Below are positions 31,905 through 41,460 of a DNA stretch of 64,000 bases, piece by piece (position 1 is the stretch's first letter; every line of letters starts with the position of its first letter). Position numbers and translations under genes: made by a program. The notes beneath the pieces were generated by a model, which was given only the letters and a program-made list of their open reading frames with translations, was not told the origin of the DNA and ran no database searches. Source of the stretch: Neoceratodus forsteri (lineage: Eukaryota > Chordata > Ceratodontiformes > Ceratodontidae); assembly GCA_016271365.2 (NCBI GenBank), contig CM028129.1, forward strand, positions 1,011,295,501 through 1,011,359,500. Reading direction: 5' to 3'.

Positions 31905-32460
31905 CAATGGTGTGGTCGCGCCACTTATTTAGGGTTGAGTAGTCAGTTTAATGTTAAACCCCAGTTTTTGCACTTGAATAATGTTACAATGGATTTGCAT
32001 GAAATTTGCATACACGGTCTCATGGGACAGATCTCTGTATGTGCCAAGTTTCATTCCCTGATCAGATATGCAAATTCTGAGATCTCGATAGTGCAGGAAG
32101 TACATTTTTGCCAGTTTTTTTCCCCTGTTGATTTTAATGGATTTTTCGTCTGACATACGTAGCACCTGGATGGTTTTTAACTTTGGCCTGAAATTTTCAG
32201 GGTAGAAAAGGGCTGACCCACAGATGTGCCTTTTGCTGGTTTGGTGAAAAAAGTACTAATTCATTCTGAAGTTATTTAATTTTAAACTGTTCATTGATTG
32301 ATTCTGTGCATGCTAAGTAGGCACCTCAAGATAGCTTTATGAAACGAAAAAAGAATCTTCTTTAGTTTCTGATGTCATCCTTTTTCACGAGAGCAGAATC
32401 CTTTTTCATTTGGCGTCCATGTTGTTTTCCATTTTTCCTTAAACACTCAAATTTTAAACC
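31905..32460 (-). repeat. unclassified dispersed element, copy 2 (antisense)
   Basis: The reverse complement of 31930-32075 matches 25915-26060 of copy 1: 'atgaaact', 'aaatttca.gcaaatcc', 'tggggtttaacat' and 'ctcaaccctaa'. Upstream parts to 32460 are less alike. It abuts the CR1 C tail. Confidence 0.5.
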
Positions 32461-32678
32461 CCCCAAAAATGACTTTCTGGGCACTTACTAACACATGTAC
32501 CTTGCTTATAGGGACCCCCTTAGCTGTATTCTGTGCTTAACTGTTGCAGAAATCCCGTCATGTGTTGTTTTTTTACCATTATAAATCTTTTTTCATGACT
32601 CAGGATATGAAAAAGGATTCTGTTTTTGTATTGTAAGTCAGGACAAAATACCCTTTTTCATGAGAAAATATCATTTTC

Positions 32679-33090
32679 CTGGTGTCTAGTGGTACCCCCC
32701 CACCCTCCAATACAATTCCCATAATTACTTGTAATGCTTTCCTGGTGTCTAGTGTGCCCCACCCCCAGATCACCATCCCTATTCTTTTATAATTTTCCCT
32801 GGTGTCTAGTGGCACCCCCCCTCCAATCGTTATCCCTGTTATTTATTCATTATCCCTGGGGCCTAATGGCACCCCCACCCTCCAATCAGCATCCCCATTC
32901 ATTTATTCTGTCCCCATTGTTAATGTCATTTTCCCTGGTGTCTAGTGTCACTGCCCACCCTCCAATCGCCATCCCTGTTGTCAGTCTAATTTTCCCTGGT
33001 ATCTAGTGGCATCCCCCACCCTCCAATTGCCGGCTCCATTGTCAGTCTCATTTTCCCTGGTGTCTAGTGGCACCTCTCACCCTCCATTGG
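32679..33090 (+). repeat. minisatellite, about 60-bp unit, seven copies
   Basis: 'ttttccctggtgtctagtgg' followed by 'cacccccaccctccaatcgc' and 'catccctgtt' recurs at about 32679, 32741, 32798, 32856, 32933, 32994 and 33055. Spacing is 57-77 bp. A single related unit is at 56865-56890. Confidence 0.75.
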
Positions 33091-33384
33091 CCCTCCTCAC
33101 TGAAATAAAGAAAACAGTCCCTCAGTGTCTTATTTTTTATAACCTGTAAAAAAGAAATAGGTCCCTCACTGATCCAATCTCCCCCATCCAACCTTCTGTT
33201 CAGCACCCACCACCCAACACCCCCCACATACTTTCACTGACATGAACAGGTCAGAGGGTCAAGATCCACTCTCTGATTGAAGACATGTCTTGCTGTTGGA
33301 AACACAGACTGCAATATGAGAAACTAAGGTAAATCTGGTTTAATGTATTTCAATGGGGTTTTCATCTTTTGTACATAACTTTGT
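33091..33384. other. no gene recognised
   Basis: Unremarkable sequence between the minisatellite and the next foldback element. A duplicated 'gtccctca' word occurs (33116, 33162). Confidence 0.4.
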
Positions 33385-34475
33385 CATTTTTTAAAACATT
33401 TTGACCCCAAATTTTCAACATTGCCTTTCTGGGACACCACCTCATGAACAATGTTGGTGTCATTTCACAAATCCTGGCTGAATGGTGATTTTCCGCTCAG
33501 TTGACAAAATCACCTTTCAGCCAGGCTTTCAAAACTGTCACCATACTTGTTCATGATGCAGGGTCATAAGAAGGGTATGTTAAAAATCTGAGTTCAAATT
33601 ATGGTGAAATGGCAAAGCTGTGTACATCTGTTGACATTTTGCTATGCTCGCTCGTAACTTTTTTAATTTTCAATATTTTAACCCTAAATTATCAACATAG
33701 CCATTTGTTTACTCCATCTCATGAATGTGACAGCTGTCATTTTTCAAATCTTGGCCAAAATGTCTTTTCGTGCCCTGGCACACAATGACACTGTGGTGGT
33801 GTGGAGGGATGTTTTGGTGGGGATTTCATAATTTTTACTATCGGGTTGATGAGGTGGGGTAATAGGAAGGCTATGCTGACAATTTGGTTACTGTTGTCCT
33901 ACAAATGGAAACACAGGGCCCAGAGGGCCCTGTGCTGTTCCATAAACATACATGTATGCATTTATGGAGGAATGGGAACGCAGGGCCTCAGACAAATGAG
34001 GATACAATTACACTATCTCAAAAAGTATGGATGCATGGGAGCGCAGGGCCCTCCAACAGGAAAATAAGGATACCATTATACTGCCTATAAAAGTAAGGAA
34101 ATTCTTTGCAAAAAAACTCTGTTAATGCAACATTTAGGGTTGAGGCTACAGTGACTAAAGTAGGGAAATGTGGCTTTAGGGTTTCCAACCCTAAAACCCC
34201 AGCACCACATCAAAAGCAAATCAGGGATGGAGTCTTCCTAGGGATTTGTGAATCCTAACACTCACCCCATTAGTTGTGTATGTTTCTGAAGTGTATAGAA
34301 TGGGGTGAGTGTTAGGGTTGACAGTCCCTAGGCGGACTCTGCCCCTGACTTGCTTTAGGTGTGGGTGGCATTGGGTTTTAGGATTGGAAACCTTAAAGCC
34401 ACATTTCCATACTTCTGTCACTGTAGCCACAACCCTAAACGTTGCATGAATAGAGTTTTTTTGCAAAGAATATCT
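33385..34475. mobile_element. foldback-tailed dispersed element, copy 2
   Basis: 33545-33990 matches copy 1 at 22840-23290. The hairpin tail has arms 34095-34278 and 34294-34475. For example 'tttgcaaaaaaactctgtta' is inverted as 'agagtttttttgcaaag', and 'gtttccaaccctaaaa' is inverted as 'ttttaggattggaaac'. The loop is only about 15-25 bp. The element starts with an extra internal duplication and a small hairpin (about 33473-33525, 'ggctgaatggtgatttt'/'aaaatcacctttcagcc'). Confidence 0.65.
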
Positions 34476-34511
34476 ATATCTATCTATCTATCTACATATA
34501 TATATATATCA
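34471..34511. repeat. (TCTA)n/(TA)n microsatellite
   Basis: TATC and TA repeats directly following the hairpin, as AT repeats follow copy 1. Confidence 0.85.
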
Positions 34512-35139
34512 TCACATTTTTAACTTTATTTTTTCCAGCAAGAATCAGGCTGAGCACAAATATTCCAAAAATGATATCAGAAACAATAAATATTGCCACT
34601 TAAGACAACGGTTTAACTAGTCCAAAAAATGGGTTATAAGTAAGATTAAAAAAATTAATGGCAAGTAGATAACTATTTACTGTTTCAAAACCCATGAATC
34701 TATTGAAAGACTAAAGTCCTTTATGTATAATGGAAAGTCTTTCCTGTCATGAACTAATAGTCATATTGATCAATTGAAAGCACCATTTTTGATTTTTAAA
34801 ATAAGATGTGAAATGAGAGGAGGATGAACTCCTATGCATTGGTTGAGGTCTGAAGCTACAGCATGGTAGTTTTAATGTAACATACAGAGCACAATATTAA
34901 AACAGCTGCCTTTTTTTTTGATGGACAGAGACATATTATTTTGCCTAGTGAGAATAAAATATGTTCTATAGACTTTAGGTGTTGAAAATGTTTCTTTAAT
35001 GTCAGATTCAAGATTAGGAATGAAGTATGAATGAAGGTCAAGGCTAAACTAGAGTTAATGCAACTTCATAACTCCACCAAGTACATAGATCTTTCCATTT
35101 GTGAAATTATTTTTGTTACTCCAATACAGTTTGGAGAAG
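34512..35139. other. repeat-poor interval, nothing recognised
   Basis: A+T-rich, without CR1 or other repeats that I can identify. Confidence 0.4.
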
Positions 35140-35145
35140 CTGAGC

Positions 35146-35323
35146 TATAAATAAGAATGTGAAAGCCAAGGTTTACATTTGTTCCACTTATGTGAACAAT
35201 ATGCTGTGAAGAAACTGGCCCTGAGCTGAAGATTGTGAACAGCTGACTGATCAAGTGAACCTGAAGCAGATGTCAGGTTTCCTTTTTCTGATAGTCCTAA
35301 TGGTAACCCTATGTCACTTTATG
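35146..35323 (+). other. candidate promoter and signal-peptide first exon
   Basis: TATAAATA at 35146-35153 is followed about 117 bp later by an ATG (35270) opening 'MSGFLFLIVLMVTLCHFM', a strongly hydrophobic signal-peptide-like stretch. The frame then meets a good donor (ATG|GTAAGA at 35324). Small secreted proteins often have such first exons. A possible next exon after TTTTTTTTTCAG (about 35620-35630) opens in a frame that does not fit the phase, so no gene model could be completed. This may be chance. Confidence 0.25.
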
Positions 35324-35872
35324 GTAAGAACCTGGAGGATATGAAATGTAAGTACAATCTGAGTACTGAAAAAACACTAAGACAGACAGTATTATTTTAT
35401 GTGTGTAAAATACTACAGACTCTCCATTTTTTAAAATAAGTTCAGCTACTGCTTCTAGAGCAAAGTATTGTATCTAATTCTGGATGAATTGAGAGAGCTG
35501 TTTGCCAAAATATTTTAATGTTTCTTTAAGAATGTACCAATTAATAAGGGTTTTTAAATGTATCTTGAAACACACACATGTGTAAATGAAGGTAATGCAA
35601 AGAATAAAGGGGGGCATTATTTTTTTTTCAGATGGGTGGTACCATATACCCAGTGGTCAGATGCCTGCCCCTTTAACAAGAGTTCTCATGGACTGAAAGA
35701 TGTACAAAGAAAATCTCTACATAATAATTCCCACAGTTACAGGTGTTTAGAAAAAAATTAAGTCAATATTGTGTTGTGATTAAAACAGCAAGGAAATGTT
35801 TCCAGCTATGGAAAATGTATTATCTCTCTCTCTCTTCCTCTCTTTCTCTCTCTCTCTCTGTCTGCCACCTGC

Positions 35873-35906
<34 letters not shown>

Positions 35907-37640
35907 GTCTATCTATCTATCTATCTATCACTGTCTGTCCATCCATCCATCTGCCTATCTATTTTTATGTTTGTCTCTCTGTTTAGTGGTGTCAAAGCAC
36001 CATTTAGTCTTGGGGTTGAAAAAGCAGTTTAATGGTAAATCACAATGTTTAAATGCTTTTTGCTGGACCATCTTTAGATCTAGGAATCTGAATACTGGCA
36101 TGTATACTATTCATGGCAGGCTCACCAACCATCCTAAATGTGAAGGGATGCATTATGTTGTGCAGGATCTGTGCGTCAAGGGCTTCACCAAGATGTTGCT
36201 CTTGGTGGCACTACCCTCAGCCACAGGTAGCAGGCTTAAACTGGCAGAGGTGACAGTGTTGGGTTGTCTGGCCCAACAGCTGGTCAACCAAATGGGGTGT
36301 GAAGCCAGTGACTGGTGGAGTCAAAAAGTACCATAATAAGGGAAATACACTGTTCCCCCAGAAGTGATACTACTGCCATCATGCAGAGCAAACATGCTAA
36401 TTTTTTTTTTGCTTGTATTCACTTTGTAGTTGTTGTACATAGCGCAGCATCTATGTATACATTCTGAATGTGTGCTGAGACAAAGGGACATGCTACATAC
36501 AAATACTTTTAATGCTGTCTCCTATTTTAATTTCTCCAATGAAATGATGTTGACATATGCATACAATACTATTGATGTTTATTATTGTGTTTTTAAACCA
36601 AATTGCTAAAGCAGGAAAAGCACCACACTCTTTATTGGGAAGGGTGCTATATTTCTGTTCACGTTGGGTCTCTGTCGGCTTGCAGTATTCATTTTTGGTC
36701 CTATGGGATCAGTGTGCCTGTCTGCATGCTTGTTTTACTGTATCTAGGCTGCCCATTTGGCCTTATTCATTAGTTTATTGTTATTTTTGAACAAAAATGT
36801 GCTTTTTCTTGGCCTGTGCTTCTTATCTCATTGCTTATTTAAAGACTCACCTGTCCAATGGCTCTATGTGTTCCTCAGGGCTAGAGAAGAGAATGCATAT
36901 TTATTTATTTTTTCATTTATTGGAATTTCTGAAACAACCTTTGAGTAAGAACTCTTTTACAAAGGGTCCATGTCTGTTAAACAGTACAAATACAGACATA
37001 GTTGAACTATCAGTACATAATTGAATTCACAGTACAAATACAGACATACTGTAGTTGAATTATCAGTATAGGAAGTAGCAAAAACAGAGAAAACAGCTAA
37101 GAGTTTCTTTTGAGTTTCACGAAGGGTTTAATACTAAGTGCTGTATGGCATAAGGAAGTATATGAGAGAGAGAGGAAAATGTAGGATAGGGAGAGAGTGG
37201 TTAGTGAATGAAATGTAGGGATAGAGCAGCCCAGGAGGAGCATTGTCACACTGCATTACAGCTTTGGAACTGAGGAGCTAGGGATAGTGCATGTGAGAGT
37301 GTGTGGTAAGGTGGGAGAAGGTGGTGAGAGAGAGAGAGAGAGAGAGACAGGGAGAAAGAGAGGAGAGAGAGAGGGAGAAAGAGGGAGGGGAGAGGGAAGG
37401 AGGAGAGACCAAGCTGGGGAGGGAGGTATCATGAGAGTGGAGACTGATGGAGAAAAGGGGGATGGGAGGGGGTGAGGGGAAGGTGGAGAGAGTGAGAGAG
37501 ACAGGTGATGAGGCATGAGACAAATGAGAGAGCACAACCACTAGTGGAATAGGAGCTATGGAGCATGAGTATCTAAGTAAGAGGCCCTGAAGGTAGGTAG
37601 GTAGGAGAGCAGTAAAGGGGTAAGTTAAGTGACAGGACCC
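35324..37640. other. repeat-poor interval with microsatellites
   Basis: It holds a (TC)n/(CTGT)n/(CTAT)n/(CCAT)n compound microsatellite at 35822-35958 and a GA-rich tract at 37326-37430. A frame at 35743-36336 runs through the microsatellite and has no recognisable domain. I see no gene. Confidence 0.45.
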
Positions 37641-37649
37641 AGTAGGGGA

Positions 37650-37987
37650 AAGCAGGGTACCAGGGAGTTTTCCTCGAAGATGCGAAAGCAGCAGTTAGGT
37701 TCACTACTCAGCACTGAAGAGCAGCCAGCCCTTCAAAACATAGATATTATGTCCAGACAAATGCTGCACTCAAAAGAAAAAAATGAGCAAAAGTTGAAAA
37801 TGCAAGAATAGGTGTTATAATCTGTGCTCAGTCATCCCATGACACCCCCCTAAAGAAGGCTGGGATAGCCGAAGCACCAGGGACAGTTGCAATTGTAGCT
37901 AGAGCCAAGCAGACTCTTAAGCAGGTTAAAACATTTGTGCATTAGTTATTGCATTAGCCATTTCTGCTTCTGTATTACTATGGATCA
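37650..37987 (+). mobile_element. Penelope-like terminal sequence, left part
   Basis: 37735-37850 is inverted at 41041-41155: 'gtgctcag', 'atgagcaaaagttgaaaatg', 'gcactcaaaagaaaaaa' and 'atgtccagaca'. It also carries a hammerhead-like remnant at 37837-37880 (CTAAAGA, AGGCTGGGATAGCC, GAAG) equivalent to that at 3583-3632. CR1 F lies between the two inverted arms. Confidence 0.5.
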
Positions 37988-39367
37988 TTACATAGATACA
38001 TAGATACTGTTGGCAGATAAGGGCCTACGGCCCACCCAGTCTGCCCATTTTAGCTTGTAAGTTCACGTTATGTTTTCCTAGAAGTCTGCCCCTTACCCCT
38101 GACCTCCAGAATTCCCTTATGTCTAGCCCATACATTCTTAAGTCCCATGATTGTTTCAGCACCCACTACTTCCTCTGGCAGGGTGTTCCACTTGAACTGT
38201 ACACTGTACTCCAGGTGGGGTCTCACTAGTGTCTTGTATAGTGGAATTATGATTTCTCTTTTCCTGCTGGTGATGCCCCATCTATGCAGCCCAGCATCCT
38301 ATTTGCTTTACCTGCTGCCTTGTTGTACTGTTTCCCCTACCTTGAGGTCATCATAGATGATAACCCCAAGACCCCTTTCCTGCTTAGTGCATGCTATATC
38401 CTCACTCCCCAAATGATATGCTGTTCCAGGGTTTTTGTGCCCCACATGCATTATCTTGCACTTCTTTGCATTGAATTTCAACTGCCAAACCCCTGACCTT
38501 TCTTCAAGTTTCCGCAGGTCTCTCCTCATTCTTTCTACACCCTCTGGCATGTCCACTCTGTTACAGAGCTTTGTGTCATCAGTGAACAGGGAAATTCTGC
38601 CTTCTAGGTCCTGTGCAATGTCACTGATGAAGATGTTGAATGGAACCGGTCCTAGCCCTGATCCCTGTGGTACCCCATTGAACACTCTTCTTTCTGTGGA
38701 GTGACAGCCATTTACCACCACCCTCTGTGTCCTGTCTCCCAGCCAGTTACCTACCCACTGCACTACTGTCCAACCCACTCCCATATTCCCTAGTTTGTTT
38801 AATAGCCTTCTACATGGCACAGTGTCAAAGGCCTTGCTGAAGTCCAGGTAGGCCACGTCCACTGCCCTCCCCTGATCCACATTCCTTGTCACCCAGTCGA
38901 AAAATTCAAAGAGGTTGGTCTGACATGCCCTTCCCCGGTAAAACCATGTTGCCTTGGGTCCTGTAGACTGTTGGCAACCAGATGTTCCACCAATCTGTCC
39001 TTCAGTAATGCTTCCAAGATCTTCCCCATTACAGAGGTGAGGCTGACTGGTCTGTAGATTCCCGCTTCCTCTTTGTTCCCACTTTTGTATAAGGGAACTG
39101 CATTTGCTGTCCTCCAGTCTTTGGGTACCTCCCCTGTTTCCAGTGATTGGTTAAACAGGATTGCCAGAGGTTCAGCCACCACCTCTCTTAGTTCCATTAG
39201 GACCCTGGGGTGCACCCCATCTGGCCCCATTGCTTTATCAACTCTTATTCCTTCTAGTTCCTTTAGGACCCTTTCCCATGTAAAGGGACTTGTGTCCATT
39301 TCTGCAACATTCCTACCCCTTGTACTCCCTTGAGGCCCATTACCCTCCTCTTCCTCAGTAAAGACTG
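37988..39367 (-). mobile_element. CR1 retrotransposon F, 3' part, antisense
   Basis: The minus strand encodes CR1 RT. 38889-39404 holds 'GIRVDKAMGPDGVHPRVLME', 'VPKDWRTANAVPLYKSGNKE' and 'RQHGFTGEG'. 38308-38892 holds 'VAYLDFSKAFDTVPCRRLLN', 'VPQGSGLGPVPFN', 'ISLFTDDTKLCNRV' (catalytic DD kept) and 'MHVGHKNP'. The split between them is one frameshift. The tail at 37988 is the usual 'catagatacatag'. Confidence 0.9.
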
Positions 39368-39404
39368 TCATAGGCTGTGGGTGTAATGATGGACACTGAC
39401 ACAA
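38308..39404 (-). pseudogene. CR1 reverse transcriptase, one frameshift
   Basis: Two long overlapping frames (171 and 194 residues) cover most of the palm. The catalytic F-T-D-D is intact. The break is near 38890, just after 'TSLNFSTG' where the family reads NLFEFFDWVT. The 5' part of the element lies beyond an inserted 1.4 kb segment. Confidence 0.8.
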
Positions 39405-40752
39405 AAAGGTAATGTGGCAAGGCTAAAAAAAAATGCCAAGCCTAAAGCTTTATTAAAGTAACAGCAAAAAAAAAGAAAATATAAAACTATTAACTTTGCA
39501 GGAATACAGAAAGAAACATAAAAGCTACAAAAATAAATGAATGTTTCCACAGGCAATATCAGCAAACGAAAAAAGCCGCCTGGGATTTCAGTTATCTTAG
39601 TCTGTAAGTGCAGACTCCCAAATGGATCAGTACTGGCTGATCCCAAAACGAATCTGAAGGTATCACAAGAATGAGTCTCCTTTTATCCTAGAGAATCATC
39701 AGGTGATCACTCCAGACTCCGCCCCCTATACTCTTCAATACAAATTTTCATTTATAAAACATTTTTATTTCATTCTAAGCCAAGGGACATTCAATATATC
39801 TTTATTACAAAACATTGACATCCCTGAAATGAAATATAATACAGGTTTAACTAAAAACAGTACTCTTACCAAGTTTAGCCCCTCCCTCAACCTATCCACA
39901 GTATAACTATAGTGAGAAATGGGCCGGCTGCCTCCTAGGAAACAGCAAGAGCAACAAGTGCAAATGGCTGCAAGGACTACTCTCTGGCTAAAGGCCTGAA
40001 TATCCATTATGCAAGCTTTACTCTAATATTAACAGGAGCCAGACTGCTATGAAAAGGAATAAAACTGAAAAGAGACCATCATTTATTTTACAATATCTGA
40101 AATACTGCATATTTTTGTTTAAGAGTTTCTTTTGGGAGTGCTAAACACATTGCAGCACAAGCAAACAAAAGCAGTCCCTTTCATTTCAAATCTGCTTATG
40201 TTTAAAACCATTTGTGCTGCTGGCATTTTGCCTTTCCATGTCACATACCAAAAATAATAAAGTTAAACAGTAAGGAAAAGTTAACTGTTTTGGGTCAAAA
40301 TAGTGTTGCTAAGGCATATCTAGGGAACCTTACAACAACACACTAAGGGATTGGGTGACCAGCAGGCAGACTCTGAATCCTTTTACTATCTTTATTTTCT
40401 CTGCCTAAATAAACTAAGTGCTTGTACTGTGAGGAGAATTCCCTATATTGGCATTCTCATTTTTGTTTCCTGGGCGTTGCTTAAACATGAAGAGGAACTA
40501 CTAGCCCAAATATACTAAACCCAGGTCTATACACTGTAGCTATCATTGGGGGTACTGAAGCTCCATACCTGTCTTTTTAATGAAATGAAAGTGATAGAAA
40601 GGGCCTCTTATCCAGGTGGCCTGCCTGGAAAAAGGAATTAAAAAGGGGGAAAGTAAAGGAAAGGACAGTAAAGATATTCAGAGAGTGCTACTGCAGTAGA
40701 CTTGTGAAACAGAATTAGACAGGTATTTGGAGATTTAACAGCACACTTTCAC
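39368..40752. mobile_element. unclassified 1.4 kb insertion in CR1 F with 8-bp target duplication
   Basis: The CR1 word AAAGACTG stands at 39360-39367 and again at 40753-40760, so the DNA between is an insert with an 8-bp duplication. The ends (TCATAGGCTG... and ...CACTTTCAC) show no clear inverted repeat. Inside, A-rich tracts occur at 39424 and 39464. No convincing coding frame is present. An 8-bp duplication fits a non-autonomous hAT, but the missing TIR argues against it. Confidence 0.55.
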
Positions 40753-41045
40753 AAAGACTGAGCAGAAATATCTGTTCGGTATGTCAGCTTTACTGTTGTC
40801 ATCCTCCACGTGGTCCCCATCCTCCCCCTTCAGTCTCACTATACCTCCCTTTGCCCTTTATTTCATTTATGTACCTGTAAAAGGTTTTGTCCCCTCTACC
40901 CACTGAGTTTGCAATGCGCTGTTCTGTCTGAGCTTTGGCTTCCCTTACTGACCTCCCTGCTTCCCTTTGCTTCTCCTGGTACTTCTCCCTATCCCCTTCT
41001 GCCTGTGTCTTTTTGTATTGCCTGCTGTGTTTGTTTGGGACATCT
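40753..41045 (-). mobile_element. CR1 retrotransposon F, 5' part, antisense
   Basis: The reverse complement continues the linker between APE and RT: the Lys/Glu-rich segment equal to 'EERIANSVKKGDKTFYRYI' in CR1 D. It is truncated at about 41045, where Penelope-like sequence begins. Confidence 0.75.
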
Positions 41046-41155
41046 GAGCACAGATTAAAGCACCTATTCTTTCATTTTCAACTTTTGCTCATTTTTTCTT
41101 TTGAGTGCAGCTCTTGTCTGGACATAGTGCCAGGAAGTCTACCTGAAAACTGAGG
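41041..41155 (-). mobile_element. Penelope-like terminal sequence, inverted right part
   Basis: Inverted partner of 37735-37850. Together with that segment it brackets CR1 F. Confidence 0.5.
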
Positions 41156-41269
41156 TAAGATTCCCACTAAGCCCTTGTCATAACTCACATACTGCAAGGA
41201 GGAAAGAAAGAAAAAAAAACATGGTAAATAGTTGTATCACCCTATTTAAGGGAAGTATAAAGTAAGGGT

Positions 41270-41460
41270 TTACAGTAGGCAAAAAGGTGAGAACAGGTGA
41301 ACACCCTAGCTAGGGTATGGTTAGAAAAGGTTAAAGTATGCAAAAAGGTGAGAATAGGTGAAACACCCAAGCTAGAGTAAGGTTAGAAAAGGTTAAAGTA
41401 AGCAAAAAGGTGGGAATATGTGAAACACCTCATCTTGGGTAGGGGTAAAAAAAAGGGGGA
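41270..41460 (+). repeat. tandem repeat, 61-62 bp unit, three copies
   Basis: Units begin 'gcaaaaaggtgagaa' at 41279, 41340 and 41402 and contain 'ggttagaaaaggttaaagta'. They lie directly upstream of the first recognised CR1 E sequence and could be part of its promoter leader. Confidence 0.75.

Noticed and set aside
35558..35761. Possible second exon for the signal-peptide candidate
   Set aside because: The open frame after the TTTTTTTTTCAG acceptor needs a phase that the first exon does not provide.
35743..36336. 197-residue frame
   Set aside because: It runs through a TC/CTGT/CTAT microsatellite. The remainder has no domain and no supporting splice sites.
39368..40752. Naming the 1.4 kb insert as a hAT element
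   Set aside because: The 8-bp duplication fits, but no terminal inverted repeats are visible, so it is left unclassified.
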